This document shows positions 32,021-41,267 of a DNA stretch of 64,000 nucleotides, one piece after another (within the stretch, counting starts at the first letter, position 1; each line of letters begins with the position of its first letter). The notes under the pieces are model-generated. The model worked only from the letters and a program-made list of their open reading frames with translations, was not told the DNA's origin and ran no database searches. Both the position numbers and the translations under genes were made by a program. Origin of the DNA: Modestobacter italicus (GTDB lineage: Bacteria; Actinomycetota; Actinomycetes; Mycobacteriales; Geodermatophilaceae); assembly GCF_019799965.1 (NCBI RefSeq), contig NZ_JABGCJ010000005.1:365212-429211 (forward strand). The letters are read 5' to 3'.

Positions 32021-33445
32021 TCACTCGTTCGCCGAGCCGGCCGTGTCGCCGGTGCTCTGCTCGCTGCTGGGCGCACCGACCCAGACGGTCTTGGCGTTCA
32101 TGAACTCGCGCATGCCCAGCTCGGTGAGCTCGCGGCCGTAGCCGCTCTGCTTCACCCCGCCGAACGGCAGCTGCGGGTAGCTGGTCGTCATGCCGTTGAC
32201 GAAGGCCATGCCCGACTCGATGTCCCGGACGAACTGCGCCCGCTCTCCCTCGTCCTCGCTCCACAGGTTGGAGCCCAGGCCGTAGGGGTGGCTGTTGGCG
32301 ATCTCGATCGCCTCGTCCAGGGAGTCGACGGTCCACAGCGCGGCGACCGGGCCGAAGACCTCCTCGGCGTAGAGGTCCATCTCCGGCGTGATGCCGGTCA
32401 GCAGGGTCGGCTCGTAGAACCAGCCCGGCCGGTCCACCCGCTTGCCGCCCACGACGACGGTGGCGCCCTTGGACCGGGCGTCCTCGACGTAGGCCTCGAC
32501 GTCCTGGAGACCGGACTCGGTGGCCAGCGGGCCGACCTCGGTGCCGGAGTCCATCGGGTCGCCGACGGTGAGCTCGCCGATCTTCTCGGCGAACAGCCGG
32601 GTGAACTCCTCGGCGACGTCGCGGTGCACGAAGAACCGCTTGGCCGCGATGCAGCTCTGCCCGTTGTTCTGGTTGCGGGAGGTGACCGCGACCCCGGCCG
32701 CGGCCTCCAGGTCCGCCGAGGGCATCACGATGAACGGGTCGGAGCCGCCCAGCTCCAGCACCGTGGGCTTGAGCGCGTCCCCGGCGATCGAGGCGACGGA
32801 CTGGCCGGCCGGCGCGCTGCCGGTCAGCGTCGCGGCGACCACCCGGTCGTCGCGGATGACCCGCTCGATCGTGCCGGACCCGATCAGCAGGGTCTGGAAG
32901 ACGTCGTCGGGGAAGCCGGCCTTGCGGAACAGCTCCTCCATGTACAGCGCGGTCTGCGGCACGTTGCTGGCGTGCTTGAGCAGGCCGACGTTGCCGGCCA
33001 TCAGCGCCGGGGCGGCGAAGCGCATCGCCTGCCAGAGCGGGAAGTTCCACGGCATGACCGCCAGCACGACGCCCAGCGGCTGGTACGTCACGTAGGCCTG
33101 CTGGGCACCCACGGCGTCGGAGTCCAGCTGCTGGGGCTCGAGCATCGCCGTCCCGTGCTCGGCGTAGTACCGCAGTGCCTTCGCGCACTTGCCCACCTCG
33201 GCCTTCGCCGAGGCCAGCGTCTTGCCCATCTCCGTGGTCATCAGCTCGGCCACGGCGTCGGTGTCGGCGTCCAGCACGTCGGCGGCCGCCCGCAGCCAGC
33301 GCACCCGGTCCTCCACCGAGGTGAGCCGGTAGCTGCGGTAGGCGGTGGCAGCCCGGCCGATCTTGTCCTCCAGCGCCTCGTCGGACAGCGGCTCGTAGGT
33401 CTTCAGCGTCTCCCCGGTGGTGGGGTTGATCGTGGCGATGGCCAT
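32021..33445 (-). CDS. NAD(P)-dependent succinate-semialdehyde dehydrogenase
   Basis: A 474-residue aldehyde dehydrogenase. Motifs are PWNFPLWQAMRF, the general base Glu in LELGGSDPF and the catalytic Cys in NNGQSCIAAKRF; the end GYGRELTELGMREFMNAKTVW fits the GabD1-type succinate-semialdehyde branch. It would feed succinate to the TCA cycle from 4-aminobutyrate or the oxoglutarate bypass. ATG at 33445 has GGGAG in front and matches the family start MAIATINPTTGE. Exact substrate is inferred. Confidence 0.88.
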   Translation of the reverse strand: MAIATINPTTGETLKTYEPLSDEALEDKIGRAATAYRSYRLTSVEDRVRWLRAAADVLDADTDAVAELMTTEMGKTLASAKAEVGKCAKALRYYAEHGTAMLEPQQLDSDAVGAQQAYVTYQPLGVVLAVMPWNFPLWQAMRFAAPALMAGNVGLLKHASNVPQTALYMEELFRKAGFPDDVFQTLLIGSGTIERVIRDDRVVAATLTGSAPAGQSVASIAGDALKPTVLELGGSDPFIVMPSADLEAAAGVAVTSRNQNNGQSCIAAKRFFVHRDVAEEFTRLFAEKIGELTVGDPMDSGTEVGPLATESGLQDVEAYVEDARSKGATVVVGGKRVDRPGWFYEPTLLTGITPEMDLYAEEVFGPVAALWTVDSLDEAIEIANSHPYGLGSNLWSEDEGERAQFVRDIESGMAFVNGMTTSYPQLPFGGVKQSGYGRELTELGMREFMNAKTVWVGAPSSEQSTGDTAGSANE

Positions 33446-33677
33446 GGGGTCTCCCGTCGTCGTCCGTGTCGCGGGTCGGTGCCGGACGGCGGCGCTCGCG
33501 GTGGGCGCTCGGGCGGCCCGGCACGGCTCGCCTGCCCCCTGCACCTGCCCGCCACCTCGAGGGCGGAAACGGCACCGTTGCCGCGATGGAGCCGGCAGGG
33601 GAAACGGCCGAGCGTGGGACGCCGGCCGTTCACCCGGGCACCGTCCACTCGTCGCTCAGCGAAACCACAGTGCCCCC

Positions 33678-35474
33678 ATGTCGCTTGATGCCCCCCTGTC
33701 CCGCCGCACCGTGCTGAAGGGCGGGGCCGTGACGGCCGCCGCCCTGACCTTCGGTGGGCTCACCGCCGAGGCCGCCCGCGCCACCGTTGCCGAGACCGCC
33801 CGCTCCGGCGTCTTCGGCTTCGGCGTCGCCAGCGGCGACCCCACGGCCACGGAGCTGCTGATCTGGACCCGGGTGACGCCCACCCCCGAGTCCCTGCCCG
33901 GCAGCCGCCGCGGGCCGGCCGTGCCGGTCCGCTGGGAGGTCGCCACCGACGAGGCGTTCACCCGCGTCGTGCGCAGCGGCAACGTCGTCGCCGACGTGAG
34001 CCGCGACCACACCGTCAAAGTCGTGGTGAACCGGCTGACCCCCTACACCCGCTACTTCTACCGGTTCAGCTGCGCCGGGGAGACCTCCCCGGTCGGCCGC
34101 ACCCAGACCGCGCCGGACGAGCCCGGGCAGACCCACGCCCTGCGCATGGCCTTCGTGTCCTGCAGCAACTGGACCGGCGGCTACTTCACCGCCTACCGCG
34201 GCATCGCCGCCCGCGACGACCTGGACTTCGTGCTGCACCTGGGCGACTACCTGTACGAGTACGGCAACTCCCCGCGGGTCGCGGGCGCCGCGGGCTCCGG
34301 CGACCGGTACGGGCCCAACGCGCTGATCGGCATCCGGGACCACGAGCCGGTCCACGAGATGGTGTCGCTGGAGGACTACCGGATCCGGCACGCCCTCTAC
34401 AAGACCGACCCGGACCTGCAGCGGGCGCACCAGCAGCACCCGTGGATCGTCATCTTCGACGACCACGAGATCACCAACGACGCCTACGACTTCGGCGCGG
34501 AGAACCACGAGCGGGACGACGACCCGGACACCCCCTACACCGAGCCGGGCAAGCCCGACGGCATCAAGCCCGAGGGCGACTTCCTGTTCCGCCGGGCCAA
34601 GGCGTTCCAGGCCTACCTGGAGTGGATGCCGATCCGGGAGCCCGCGATGTGGCAGCCGCACGCCAGCAAGGGCCGGCAGTTCTTCCGCCGCTTCAGCTTC
34701 GGCGACCTGGCCGAGCTGTCGGTGATCGACACCCGGCAGAACCGCAGCGAGCAGGTCCCGGGCACCGTCGACGGCCAGGTCAACCCGGCGCTGGCCGACC
34801 CGCGGCGCCACCTGCCCGAGCCGCCGCAGCTGGACTGGCTGACCAAGGGCATCAGCTCCGGGCAGACCGACTGGCACCTGGTCGGCAACCAGACGGTGTT
34901 CGCCCGGGTCTTCGCCGTCCCGCGGCCGGGCACGGTGCCCGGCTCGGTGTTCAACACCGACCAGTGGGACGGCTACCAGGCCGACCAGCGCACGGTGCTG
35001 GACGCGATGGCCGCCTCGCGGCGCAGCGACCCGGTGGTGCTCACCGGTGACATCCACTCCTCGTGGGCCAACGACCTGCCCACCGACTTCGCCGCCTACC
35101 CCGCCGACGGCAACTCCGTCGGCGTGGAGTTCGTCTGCCCGTCGGTGACCAGCAACGGCTTCAAGGAGGCCGTCGGCTCGGCCGCCGCCGCCACCGCGAC
35201 CACCGCCGCCTTCCAGGCCGCCAACCCCTGGGTGCGCTACCTGGAGGGCATCGGCCACGGCTTCGTCGTCCTGGACGTGACCCCGCAGCGGGTGCAGGCG
35301 GACTTCTGGTTCATCCGCAGCAACGGCGACAAGGGGCTGGCCGTCGACCCGCGGCTGGACCCGCAGGCGACGGTCGGGTACGAGACGTCGTTCGCCACGG
35401 TCAAGGGCTCGCGCAAGGTCAGCGGGCCGGTCGGCCAGCTGGGCGCCCGCAGCGACCAGCCCCGCACCGCCTGA
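33678..35474 (+). CDS. phoD: Alkaline phosphatase D family protein, Tat-exported
   Basis: A 598-residue phosphodiesterase/phosphatase. A twin-arginine signal opens the protein (SRRTVLKGGAV). A PhoD N-terminal beta domain follows, then the metal core with SCSNW, HLGDYLYEYG, FDDHEITND and LTGDIHSSW. Such enzymes use Ca and Fe to release phosphate outside the cell. ATG at 33678 lies six bases after CACAGT. It is monocistronic, with a very strong terminator after it. Confidence 0.93.
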   Translation: MSLDAPLSRRTVLKGGAVTAAALTFGGLTAEAARATVAETARSGVFGFGVASGDPTATELLIWTRVTPTPESLPGSRRGPAVPVRWEVATDEAFTRVVRSGNVVADVSRDHTVKVVVNRLTPYTRYFYRFSCAGETSPVGRTQTAPDEPGQTHALRMAFVSCSNWTGGYFTAYRGIAARDDLDFVLHLGDYLYEYGNSPRVAGAAGSGDRYGPNALIGIRDHEPVHEMVSLEDYRIRHALYKTDPDLQRAHQQHPWIVIFDDHEITNDAYDFGAENHERDDDPDTPYTEPGKPDGIKPEGDFLFRRAKAFQAYLEWMPIREPAMWQPHASKGRQFFRRFSFGDLAELSVIDTRQNRSEQVPGTVDGQVNPALADPRRHLPEPPQLDWLTKGISSGQTDWHLVGNQTVFARVFAVPRPGTVPGSVFNTDQWDGYQADQRTVLDAMAASRRSDPVVLTGDIHSSWANDLPTDFAAYPADGNSVGVEFVCPSVTSNGFKEAVGSAAAATATTAAFQAANPWVRYLEGIGHGFVVLDVTPQRVQADFWFIRSNGDKGLAVDPRLDPQATVGYETSFATVKGSRKVSGPVGQLGARSDQPRTA

Positions 35475-35480
35475 CACCCA

Positions 35481-35519
35481 CCCCTGCCGGACCGGCCGCC
35501 GCGGCCGGTCCGGCAGGGG
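35481..35519 (+). terminator. Strong intrinsic terminator after phoD
   Basis: A 19-base perfect inverted repeat (CCCCTGCCGGACCGGCCGC and its complement) separated by one base. Stable hairpin directly after the phosphatase gene. Confidence 0.8.
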
Positions 35520-35593
35520 CACCCGGGCCGCCGTAGCGTGACCGGCGGGCAGGCGCGGGGCAGCAGGCCGGCGCGCCACGGAGGAGGTCACCG

Positions 35594-37108
35594 GTGACGG
35601 GTCGGATCCGCAACGCGAGCCTGGCCGCCAAGGTCGTGCCGGCCGAGGCGGCCGCCGCCGTCATCCGGCCCGGCGACACGGTCGGCATGAGCGGGTTCAC
35701 CGGCGCCGGGCACCCCAAGGCGGTGCCGGGGCTGCTGGCCGAGCGGATCACCGCCGCGCACGCCGCCGGGGACCCGTTCCGGATCGACCTGTGGACCGGG
35801 GCCTCCACCGCGCCGGAGCTGGACGGCGCGCTCGCCGCCGCCGACGGCATCGGGCTGCGGTTGCCCTACCAGTCCGACCCGGTCGCCCGGCAGCGGATCA
35901 ACGCCGGCGAGATCGACTACGTCGACGTCCACCTGTCCCACGTCGCCCAGCTGGCCTGGGAGGGGTTCCTCGGCCCGCTGGACGTCGCCGTCGTCGAGGT
36001 CAGCGGGATCACCGAGGACGGGCAGCTGATCCCGTCGTCCTCCATCGGCAACAACAAGACCTGGCTGGACCTCGCCGACCGGGTGGTGCTGGAGGTCAAC
36101 AGCTGGCAGCCGGCCGGGCTGGACGGCATGCACGACGTCTACTACGGGACGGCGCTGCCCCCGAACCGCCGGCCGGTGCAGCTGACCCGGCCCGGTGACC
36201 GGATCGGGGTGCCCCACCTGCAGGTCGACCCGGACAAGGTCGTCGCCGTCGTGGAGACGAACGCCCCGGACCGGAACACCCCGTTCAGCGAGCCGGACGA
36301 GGTCGCACGGTCCATCGCCGGGCACCTGATCGAGTACCTGGAGCACCAGGTCACCCGCGGCCGGCTGCCGGCCGAGCTGCTGCCGCTGCAGTCCGGCGTC
36401 GGCAACGTGGCCAACGCCGTGCTGTCCGGGCTGCAGGAGTCCCGGTTCGAGCAGCTGACCGCCTACACCGAGGTGGTGCAGGACGGCATGCTCGACCTGC
36501 TGCGCTCAGGCACGCTCGTCTCCGCCTCTGCCACCGCGTTCTCGCTCAGCCCCGCCGCGATCGCCGAGTTCGAGGCGCAGATCGACGAGTTCCGCGACCG
36601 GATCCTGCTGCGGCCCCAGGAGATCAGCAACCACCCCGAGATCGTGCGGCGGCTGGGCGTGCTGGCGATGAACGGGATGATCGAGGCCGACCTGTACGGC
36701 AACGTCAACTCCACCCACCTGATGGGCAGCCGCATCCAGAACGGGATCGGCGGGTCGGGCGACTTCGCCCGCAACGCCTACGTCTCCTTCTTCCTCACCC
36801 CGTCCACCGCCAAGGGCGGGGCGATCTCGGCGATCGTGCCGATGGTGTCCCACGTCGACCACACCGAGCACGACGTGTCGGTGATCGTGACCGAGCACGG
36901 GCTGGCCGACCTGCGCGGGCTGCCACCGCGCAAGCGCGCGCAGCTGGTCATCGACCGCTGCGCCTCCCCCGACTACCGGCCCCTGCTGACCGACTACTAC
37001 GAGCGGGCCGAGCGCGGCGGCCACGGCCGGCACACCCCGCACCTGCTCGCCGAGGCGCTCAGCTGGCACACCCGCTACCTGGAGACCGGCAGCATGCTGC
37101 CCGCCTGA
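35594..37108 (+). CDS. Acetyl-CoA hydrolase / succinyl-CoA:acetate CoA-transferase
   Basis: A 504-residue class I CoA-transferase. MSGFTGAGHPKAVP opens the acyl-CoA fold. LPLQSGVGNVANAVL and YTEVVQDG are the hallmark motifs, with the probable CoA-ester Glu at residue 293, almost the same position as Glu294 of AarC. GNVNSTH and the oxyanion GGSGDFARNAY follow. It would exchange CoA between succinyl-CoA and acetate or related acids. The GTG has GGAGG upstream. It ends one base from the convergent gene. Confidence 0.88.
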   Translation: MTGRIRNASLAAKVVPAEAAAAVIRPGDTVGMSGFTGAGHPKAVPGLLAERITAAHAAGDPFRIDLWTGASTAPELDGALAAADGIGLRLPYQSDPVARQRINAGEIDYVDVHLSHVAQLAWEGFLGPLDVAVVEVSGITEDGQLIPSSSIGNNKTWLDLADRVVLEVNSWQPAGLDGMHDVYYGTALPPNRRPVQLTRPGDRIGVPHLQVDPDKVVAVVETNAPDRNTPFSEPDEVARSIAGHLIEYLEHQVTRGRLPAELLPLQSGVGNVANAVLSGLQESRFEQLTAYTEVVQDGMLDLLRSGTLVSASATAFSLSPAAIAEFEAQIDEFRDRILLRPQEISNHPEIVRRLGVLAMNGMIEADLYGNVNSTHLMGSRIQNGIGGSGDFARNAYVSFFLTPSTAKGGAISAIVPMVSHVDHTEHDVSVIVTEHGLADLRGLPPRKRAQLVIDRCASPDYRPLLTDYYERAERGGHGRHTPHLLAEALSWHTRYLETGSMLPA

Positions 37109-37109
37109 G

Positions 37110-37460
37110 TCAGGAGCGCTTGGCGTCCAGTCGCTGCAGCAGCTCGTCGGCGGCCTGCTCGATCTCCGGGTGGTCGTTCTGGCTGGCCCGCTGCTTGGCG
37201 TGGATCAGCGCTGCCCGATTGACCTTCGCGAAGTCGCCGTAGGGGAACCGGTAGCGGCCCTTGGTGCCCTCGCCCTTGTCCGGGTCGACGGCCAGGTGCC
37301 ACTGCCCGTAGCCCTCCTGCCCCTCGTCCTCCCGCTCCTCGTTCTCCTCGTCGGTGGACGGCGCGGCGTCGGACCACTCGGTCCGGTCGTCGTACTCCCC
37401 GGCGTCGATCAGCTGCCGGGCGTGGGCGACCCCGGCCTCGTTCACGTCGTAGTCAGGCAT
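37110..37460 (-). CDS. Conserved hypothetical protein, acidic (116 aa)
   Basis: A soluble 116-residue protein with an acidic central stretch (about 36-50) and a conserved-looking block YGQWHLAVDPDKGEGTKGRYRFPYGDF, followed by a helical end (ALIHAKQRASQNDHPEIEQAADELL). Proteins like this occur widely in actinobacteria without a function. The ATG lies six bases after TAGGGC. Confidence 0.75.
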   Translation of the reverse strand: MPDYDVNEAGVAHARQLIDAGEYDDRTEWSDAAPSTDEENEEREDEGQEGYGQWHLAVDPDKGEGTKGRYRFPYGDFAKVNRAALIHAKQRASQNDHPEIEQAADELLQRLDAKRS

Positions 37461-37483
37461 GCCGCGGCCCTACCCCGGGCAGG

Positions 37484-38143
37484 TCAGCCGGGGAACACGT
37501 CCTGCTGGGAGAAGAGCAGCTCGCCGTCGTCGCACTCGACCAGGTCCGCGGGGTCGTCGACACCGGCGGGCACCTCGCGGCCGACCACCAGCACCGACCG
37601 GCCGGTCGACCGCAGACCGGGCACGTCGCCGAGGGAGTCCCAGCCGTCGGCGGCGGCGAGCTGCGACAGCGCCCGCCCCAGGTCGGCCCCCTCGGCGTCG
37701 ACCGTCTCGTCGCCGTCCGGGGCCGTGCGCGACCGAGCCCGGCGACCGGCGGCCAGCACCGCCGCCGCGTCGGTGACCAGCAGGTCGTGGCGCTGCAGCA
37801 CGGCGACCTCCGTGGCCGCACCGGGGGCGTCGTCCTCGCCGGGGTCCGCGGCGCCGTCGTCCGGCACCGCCTCGTCGTCGTCCTGCTCGTCGTCCTCGGC
37901 GTAGCTGTGCAGCACGCCGAAGGGGAAGTCGTTGCCGGTCAGGTCGAACTGGGCGTCGGCGTAGGCGAGCACCGCCGGGAGCAGCCGGTCGCTGGCGGCG
38001 AACACCTCGGGCATGCCGGCCTCGCCGGTCACCGCCGCCACGGCGTCGGCGTGCGCGGTCACCGCCGCGGCCAGCTCGGCCGCGGCAGCCCGCAGCCGCT
38101 CGGCACCGGCGGGGGTGAACTGGGTGAGGTCGTCGTCAGCCAC
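37484..38143 (-). CDS. Conserved hypothetical protein (219 aa)
   Basis: No family recognised. Residues 1-95 are Ala-rich and helical (ERLRAAAAELAAAVTAHADAV), then an acidic low-complexity segment (EDDEQDDDEAV) and a small alpha/beta C-terminal domain (GRSVLVVGREV; DLVECDDGELLFSQQDVF). GTG at 38143 is six bases after TACCGT, so the earlier ATG of the long frame, which runs through a hairpin repeat, is not used. Confidence 0.7.
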   Translation of the reverse strand: MADDDLTQFTPAGAERLRAAAAELAAAVTAHADAVAAVTGEAGMPEVFAASDRLLPAVLAYADAQFDLTGNDFPFGVLHSYAEDDEQDDDEAVPDDGAADPGEDDAPGAATEVAVLQRHDLLVTDAAAVLAAGRRARSRTAPDGDETVDAEGADLGRALSQLAAADGWDSLGDVPGLRSTGRSVLVVGREVPAGVDDPADLVECDDGELLFSQQDVFPG

Positions 38144-38149
38144 GCCGCG

Positions 38150-38155
38150 ACGGTA
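38150..38155 (-). promoter_or_regulatory. -10 box of the 219-residue gene
   Basis: TACCGT with a six-base gap to the GTG start and no ribosome-binding site. Confidence 0.55.
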
Positions 38156-38166
38156 CGGGCCGCCGC

Positions 38167-38233
38167 CCCGTCGAGATCGGGCTGGTGGCTGCCTCCGGCC
38201 CGGCATGACCGCCAACAGGCCGATCTCGACGGG
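38167..38233. repeat. Large inverted repeat / hairpin in intergenic DNA
   Basis: CCCGTCGAGATCGG and its exact complement flank a 39-base loop that itself contains GGCATGACCGCC. The element fills the gap between a gene start and the stop of its neighbour. It could serve as a terminator for the downstream reductase gene or be one copy of a dispersed palindromic repeat. Confidence 0.6.
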
Positions 38234-38236
38234 CAC

Positions 38237-39304
38237 TCAGCGCAGCGGCGGGATGACCTTGCGGGCTGCCAGCTGCTCGAACAGCTCGACGAAGCGCTCC
38301 TCGGTGTCCAGGCAGTCGGCGAACCCGGCCTGGCGCAGCTTGATCGTGGAGCTGACGTTGTCGAAGCCGGAGGTGAAGATGAACTGGCCGAAGTCCCAGC
38401 CGACCAGGTCCTCGTACGGCGTCGGCACGAGGTCGTGCCGGGCAGCCAGCCGCTCCCACACGTCGCGCCGGCCGGCCATCGCCTCGGCCAGCGGCACCGG
38501 CTGCGGCTCGGCGGACTCCATCCCGAACGCCCGCGCGAACGCCGGGAACAGGTGCCGCCAGCGCAGCTGGTCGCCGTTGGTCACGTTGTAGACCTCGCCG
38601 TCGGCGGCCGGCTCACCGCCGGCCCACACGGTGGCACGGGCGAGCAGCTCGGCGTCGGTGACCTGGTAGAGGGCGTCGTAGGCGGCCAGGCTGCCCGGGA
38701 AGCGCAGCGGCTGGCCCAGCTCCTTGCTGATCGCGGCGTAGACGGCGATGACCATCAACAGGTTCATCGGGTTGCCGACGGCGTAGCCGATCACCCCCTC
38801 CGGCCGCAGCACGGTCAGCCGGAAGCCCCGCTCGGCCGCGACCTCGCGGAGCAGGTCCTCCTGGTCGTAGTAGAAGTTCGGCTGGACGATCCGCGGGTCG
38901 CTCTCCTTGGCCGGGGTGTTGAAGAACCCCATGTGCGCCCCGTAGGCCTTGCCACCCTGGTACAGGGTCACGTGCTCCAGCGGCGCCCCGGCGGCGGCCA
39001 GCCCGTCGAGGGTGTGCCGCAGCATCCCGACGTTGACCTCCGACAGCTCGGCCGCGGTGGGCCGCTCGGCGTAGGCCCCGAACACCAGGTGCGTGGTGTC
39101 CGCGGCCGCCGCCAGCCCGTCGCGGGCCGCGTCGGCGTCCCGCAGGTCGACCGCCAGGTGCTCACCGGCCAGGTCCGCCGGCCGGCGGCGGCTGACCCCG
39201 CGCACCCGCCAACCGGGACGGCGCCCGTACTCGGCGGCCGCGGCGGCGCCGATCACCCCGCCGGCCCCGGTCACCAGCACGCTGCCCGCTGCCTGCTCCG
39301 TCAT
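38237..39304 (-). CDS. PRISE-like SDR family NAD(P)-dependent reductase
   Basis: A 355-residue extended short-chain dehydrogenase. The nucleotide-binding motif is VLVTGAGGVIGAA. TLYQGGKAYGAH and NFYYDQEDLL match the progesterone 5-beta-reductase/iridoid synthase (PRISE) pattern, in which the catalytic Tyr lies in the NxxYxxED segment. Such enzymes reduce activated C=C bonds of enones. The natural substrate is unknown. The next gene upstream points the same way but lies 149 bases off. Confidence 0.82.
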   Translation of the reverse strand: MTEQAAGSVLVTGAGGVIGAAAAAEYGRRPGWRVRGVSRRRPADLAGEHLAVDLRDADAARDGLAAAADTTHLVFGAYAERPTAAELSEVNVGMLRHTLDGLAAAGAPLEHVTLYQGGKAYGAHMGFFNTPAKESDPRIVQPNFYYDQEDLLREVAAERGFRLTVLRPEGVIGYAVGNPMNLLMVIAVYAAISKELGQPLRFPGSLAAYDALYQVTDAELLARATVWAGGEPAADGEVYNVTNGDQLRWRHLFPAFARAFGMESAEPQPVPLAEAMAGRRDVWERLAARHDLVPTPYEDLVGWDFGQFIFTSGFDNVSSTIKLRQAGFADCLDTEERFVELFEQLAARKVIPPLR

Positions 39305-39453
39305 CGACTGCACTCCCTCGTCCGCTCCGGTGTCCGGGGGCTCCATGCCCGGCGACGGGACGGCGAACCGGTCGGCGACTGTGGCGCTCGACCAGTTCGG
39401 CACGGGGAACTGCGGGTACGTGAGGCGGCGGTCGACGGCTGAGCCGCCGCGGC

Positions 39454-39822
39454 TCAGCCGAAGAGCTCGCTGATGAGCGACTTCTTCCGCGGCTTGTGCC
39501 CGTACCCGTGCGAGCTGGAGCTGCTGCTGCGCACCTGGCCGAGCACCTCGCTGACCACGGCGCCCAGCGAGGGCTGCGGCTGCTGGGTGTGCGACGACTG
39601 AGGGTGCGAGAACGGCTGCTGGTGCGAGGCCGGGCGCGGGGTCGGCTGCTGCGCCTGGCCCGCCGGGGCGGCGCCGTGCCAGGCGGTCTCGGCGTCGACG
39701 AGTCGCTCCAGCTCGCCGCGGTCGAGGAAGATGCCGCGGCACTCGGTGCACTGGTCGACGTGGACGCCGTTGCGCTCGTAGGTGCGCATCGTCCCCTGAC
39801 ACTTCGGGCAGACCAGGTCCAT
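39454..39822 (-). CDS. TFIIB-type zinc-ribbon protein
   Basis: A 122-residue protein. The N-terminal zinc ribbon has CPKC and QCTECRGIFLDRGELE, the zf-TFIIB domain. A long Gln/Pro/Ser/His-rich linker and a basic end (HKPRKKSLISELFG) follow. Family members have no clear role. It uses zinc, yet lies outside the zinc island and shows no Zur box. Confidence 0.85.
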   Translation of the reverse strand: MDLVCPKCQGTMRTYERNGVHVDQCTECRGIFLDRGELERLVDAETAWHGAAPAGQAQQPTPRPASHQQPFSHPQSSHTQQPQPSLGAVVSEVLGQVRSSSSSSHGYGHKPRKKSLISELFG

Positions 39823-39940
39823 GCGCGCCCAACGGCGCTCCGGGCCGGCGGGTTCCCGACCGCGAGGAACCGACCTAGGTCGCGCAGCCACCGACCATCG
39901 GCCGCTGCGGGTGGCCACCCGGCTGCGCCAGGCTCGACGG

Positions 39941-40165
39941 GTGCGCGCCCTCCACGTCTCCGGCTTCGTGCTCCTGCTCATGGGAATCAGCGGCGTCATC
40001 GACCACCTGTGGGTGCAGCCGGTGATGAGCCCGGTGCTCAACGTGCTCGAGCGGCAGGTCTTCCCGCGGGTCGACCTGCTGGCCGACCACGCTCTGCTGG
40101 CCAACGCCGGGGTGGCCGTGCTCGGCCTGGTGGTGCTGTTCGCCACCGACCCCGACCGGTCGTGA
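39941..40165 (+). CDS. Small membrane protein (74 aa)
   Basis: Two hydrophobic segments (about 5-22 and 50-68) with a short polar loop. GTG at 39941 is six bases after CAGGCT; an upstream open stretch is Arg-rich and not protein-like, so the short form is chosen. No family recognised. Confidence 0.6.
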   Translation: MRALHVSGFVLLLMGISGVIDHLWVQPVMSPVLNVLERQVFPRVDLLADHALLANAGVAVLGLVVLFATDPDRS

Positions 40166-40189
40166 GGCCGGCCGTGCCAGGGTGACGGG

Positions 40190-41266
40190 GTGACCATCGA
40201 GCGCACCGTACGGCTGTCCTTCGGCTCGGCCTCCCGCGAGGCCGCCACCCACACGAACCTGTCCGCCGTCCGCAGCGACGGCCCGGTGCTGTGGGTGGCC
40301 GGCGACGAGACCGCGACGATCGAGCGGCTGGTCGCCGACGACCCGCAGCACCCCACCCGGTACGGCGACGAGACCACCTTCCGGCTGGCCGAGCTGGTCG
40401 ACCTTCCCGGCGACGCGGAGGAGGAGGCCGACATCGAGGGCCTGGCGCGCGCCGGGGGCTTCCTGTGGGCGGTCGGGTCGCACAGCCTGCGGCGTAAGCG
40501 GATCAAGGACAGGCACGAGGGCGAGAAGGCGCTGCGCCGGCTGGCCAAGGTCACCGGCCAGGTCAACCGGCAGGTGCTGGTGCGCCTGCCGGTCACCGAG
40601 GTCGACGGCCTGCCCGCCCCGGTCCGGGAGGTGACCGTCGACGGCGTGCCCCAGCGGGCCGCGGTGTTCGGCACACACGGCCCCGACCTGCGCGACCTGC
40701 TGGCCGACGACGAGCACCTGGCACCGTTCCTCCCCCTCCCCGGCAAGGACAACGGCCTGGACGTCGAGGGCATCGCGGTGGCCGGCGAGCGGGTGTACCT
40801 CGGGCTGCGCGGCCCGGTGCTGCGCGGGTGGGCGATGGTGCTGGAGCTGCGGCCCACCGTCGACCCGGCCGACCCCGGCCGGCTGGTGCTGGCCGCGTTC
40901 GACGACGGCCGCCCGTACCGCAAGCACGTGCTGGACCTGGCCGGGCTCGGCGTCCGCGACCTGTGCCCGCACGGGGGCGACCTGCTGGTGCTGGCCGGGC
41001 CGACGATGGACCTCGACGGCCCGGTGCGCGTCGTCCGCTGGCACGGCGCGCTGACCGCCGCCGCCACGCAGGTCGTCCGCGGGGCGCTGCTGACCCAGGA
41101 GGTCGACCTGCCCTTCGGCGTGGGCACCGACCACGCCGAGGGCATCGGCCTGCTGGACGACGACCCGTCCGGGGCGCGGCTGCTGGTGGTCTACGACAGC
41201 CCGGCGCCGGAGCGGCTGCACGACCACGGGGTGGACGCCGACGTCGTCCGGCTGCCCGCGCGCTGA
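40190..41266 (+). CDS. DUF3616 domain-containing protein
   Basis: A 358-residue soluble protein with propeller-like strands. EEEADIEGLARAGGFLWAVGSHS, PLPGKDNGLDVEGIAVAGERVYLGLRGPVLRGWA and TDHAEGIGLLDD are the recurring blocks of DUF3616. The function of the family is unknown. GTG start six bases after CAGGGT. Its stop lies one base from that of the convergent gene. Confidence 0.85.
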   Translation: MTIERTVRLSFGSASREAATHTNLSAVRSDGPVLWVAGDETATIERLVADDPQHPTRYGDETTFRLAELVDLPGDAEEEADIEGLARAGGFLWAVGSHSLRRKRIKDRHEGEKALRRLAKVTGQVNRQVLVRLPVTEVDGLPAPVREVTVDGVPQRAAVFGTHGPDLRDLLADDEHLAPFLPLPGKDNGLDVEGIAVAGERVYLGLRGPVLRGWAMVLELRPTVDPADPGRLVLAAFDDGRPYRKHVLDLAGLGVRDLCPHGGDLLVLAGPTMDLDGPVRVVRWHGALTAAATQVVRGALLTQEVDLPFGVGTDHAEGIGLLDDDPSGARLLVVYDSPAPERLHDHGVDADVVRLPAR

Positions 41267-41267
41267 G

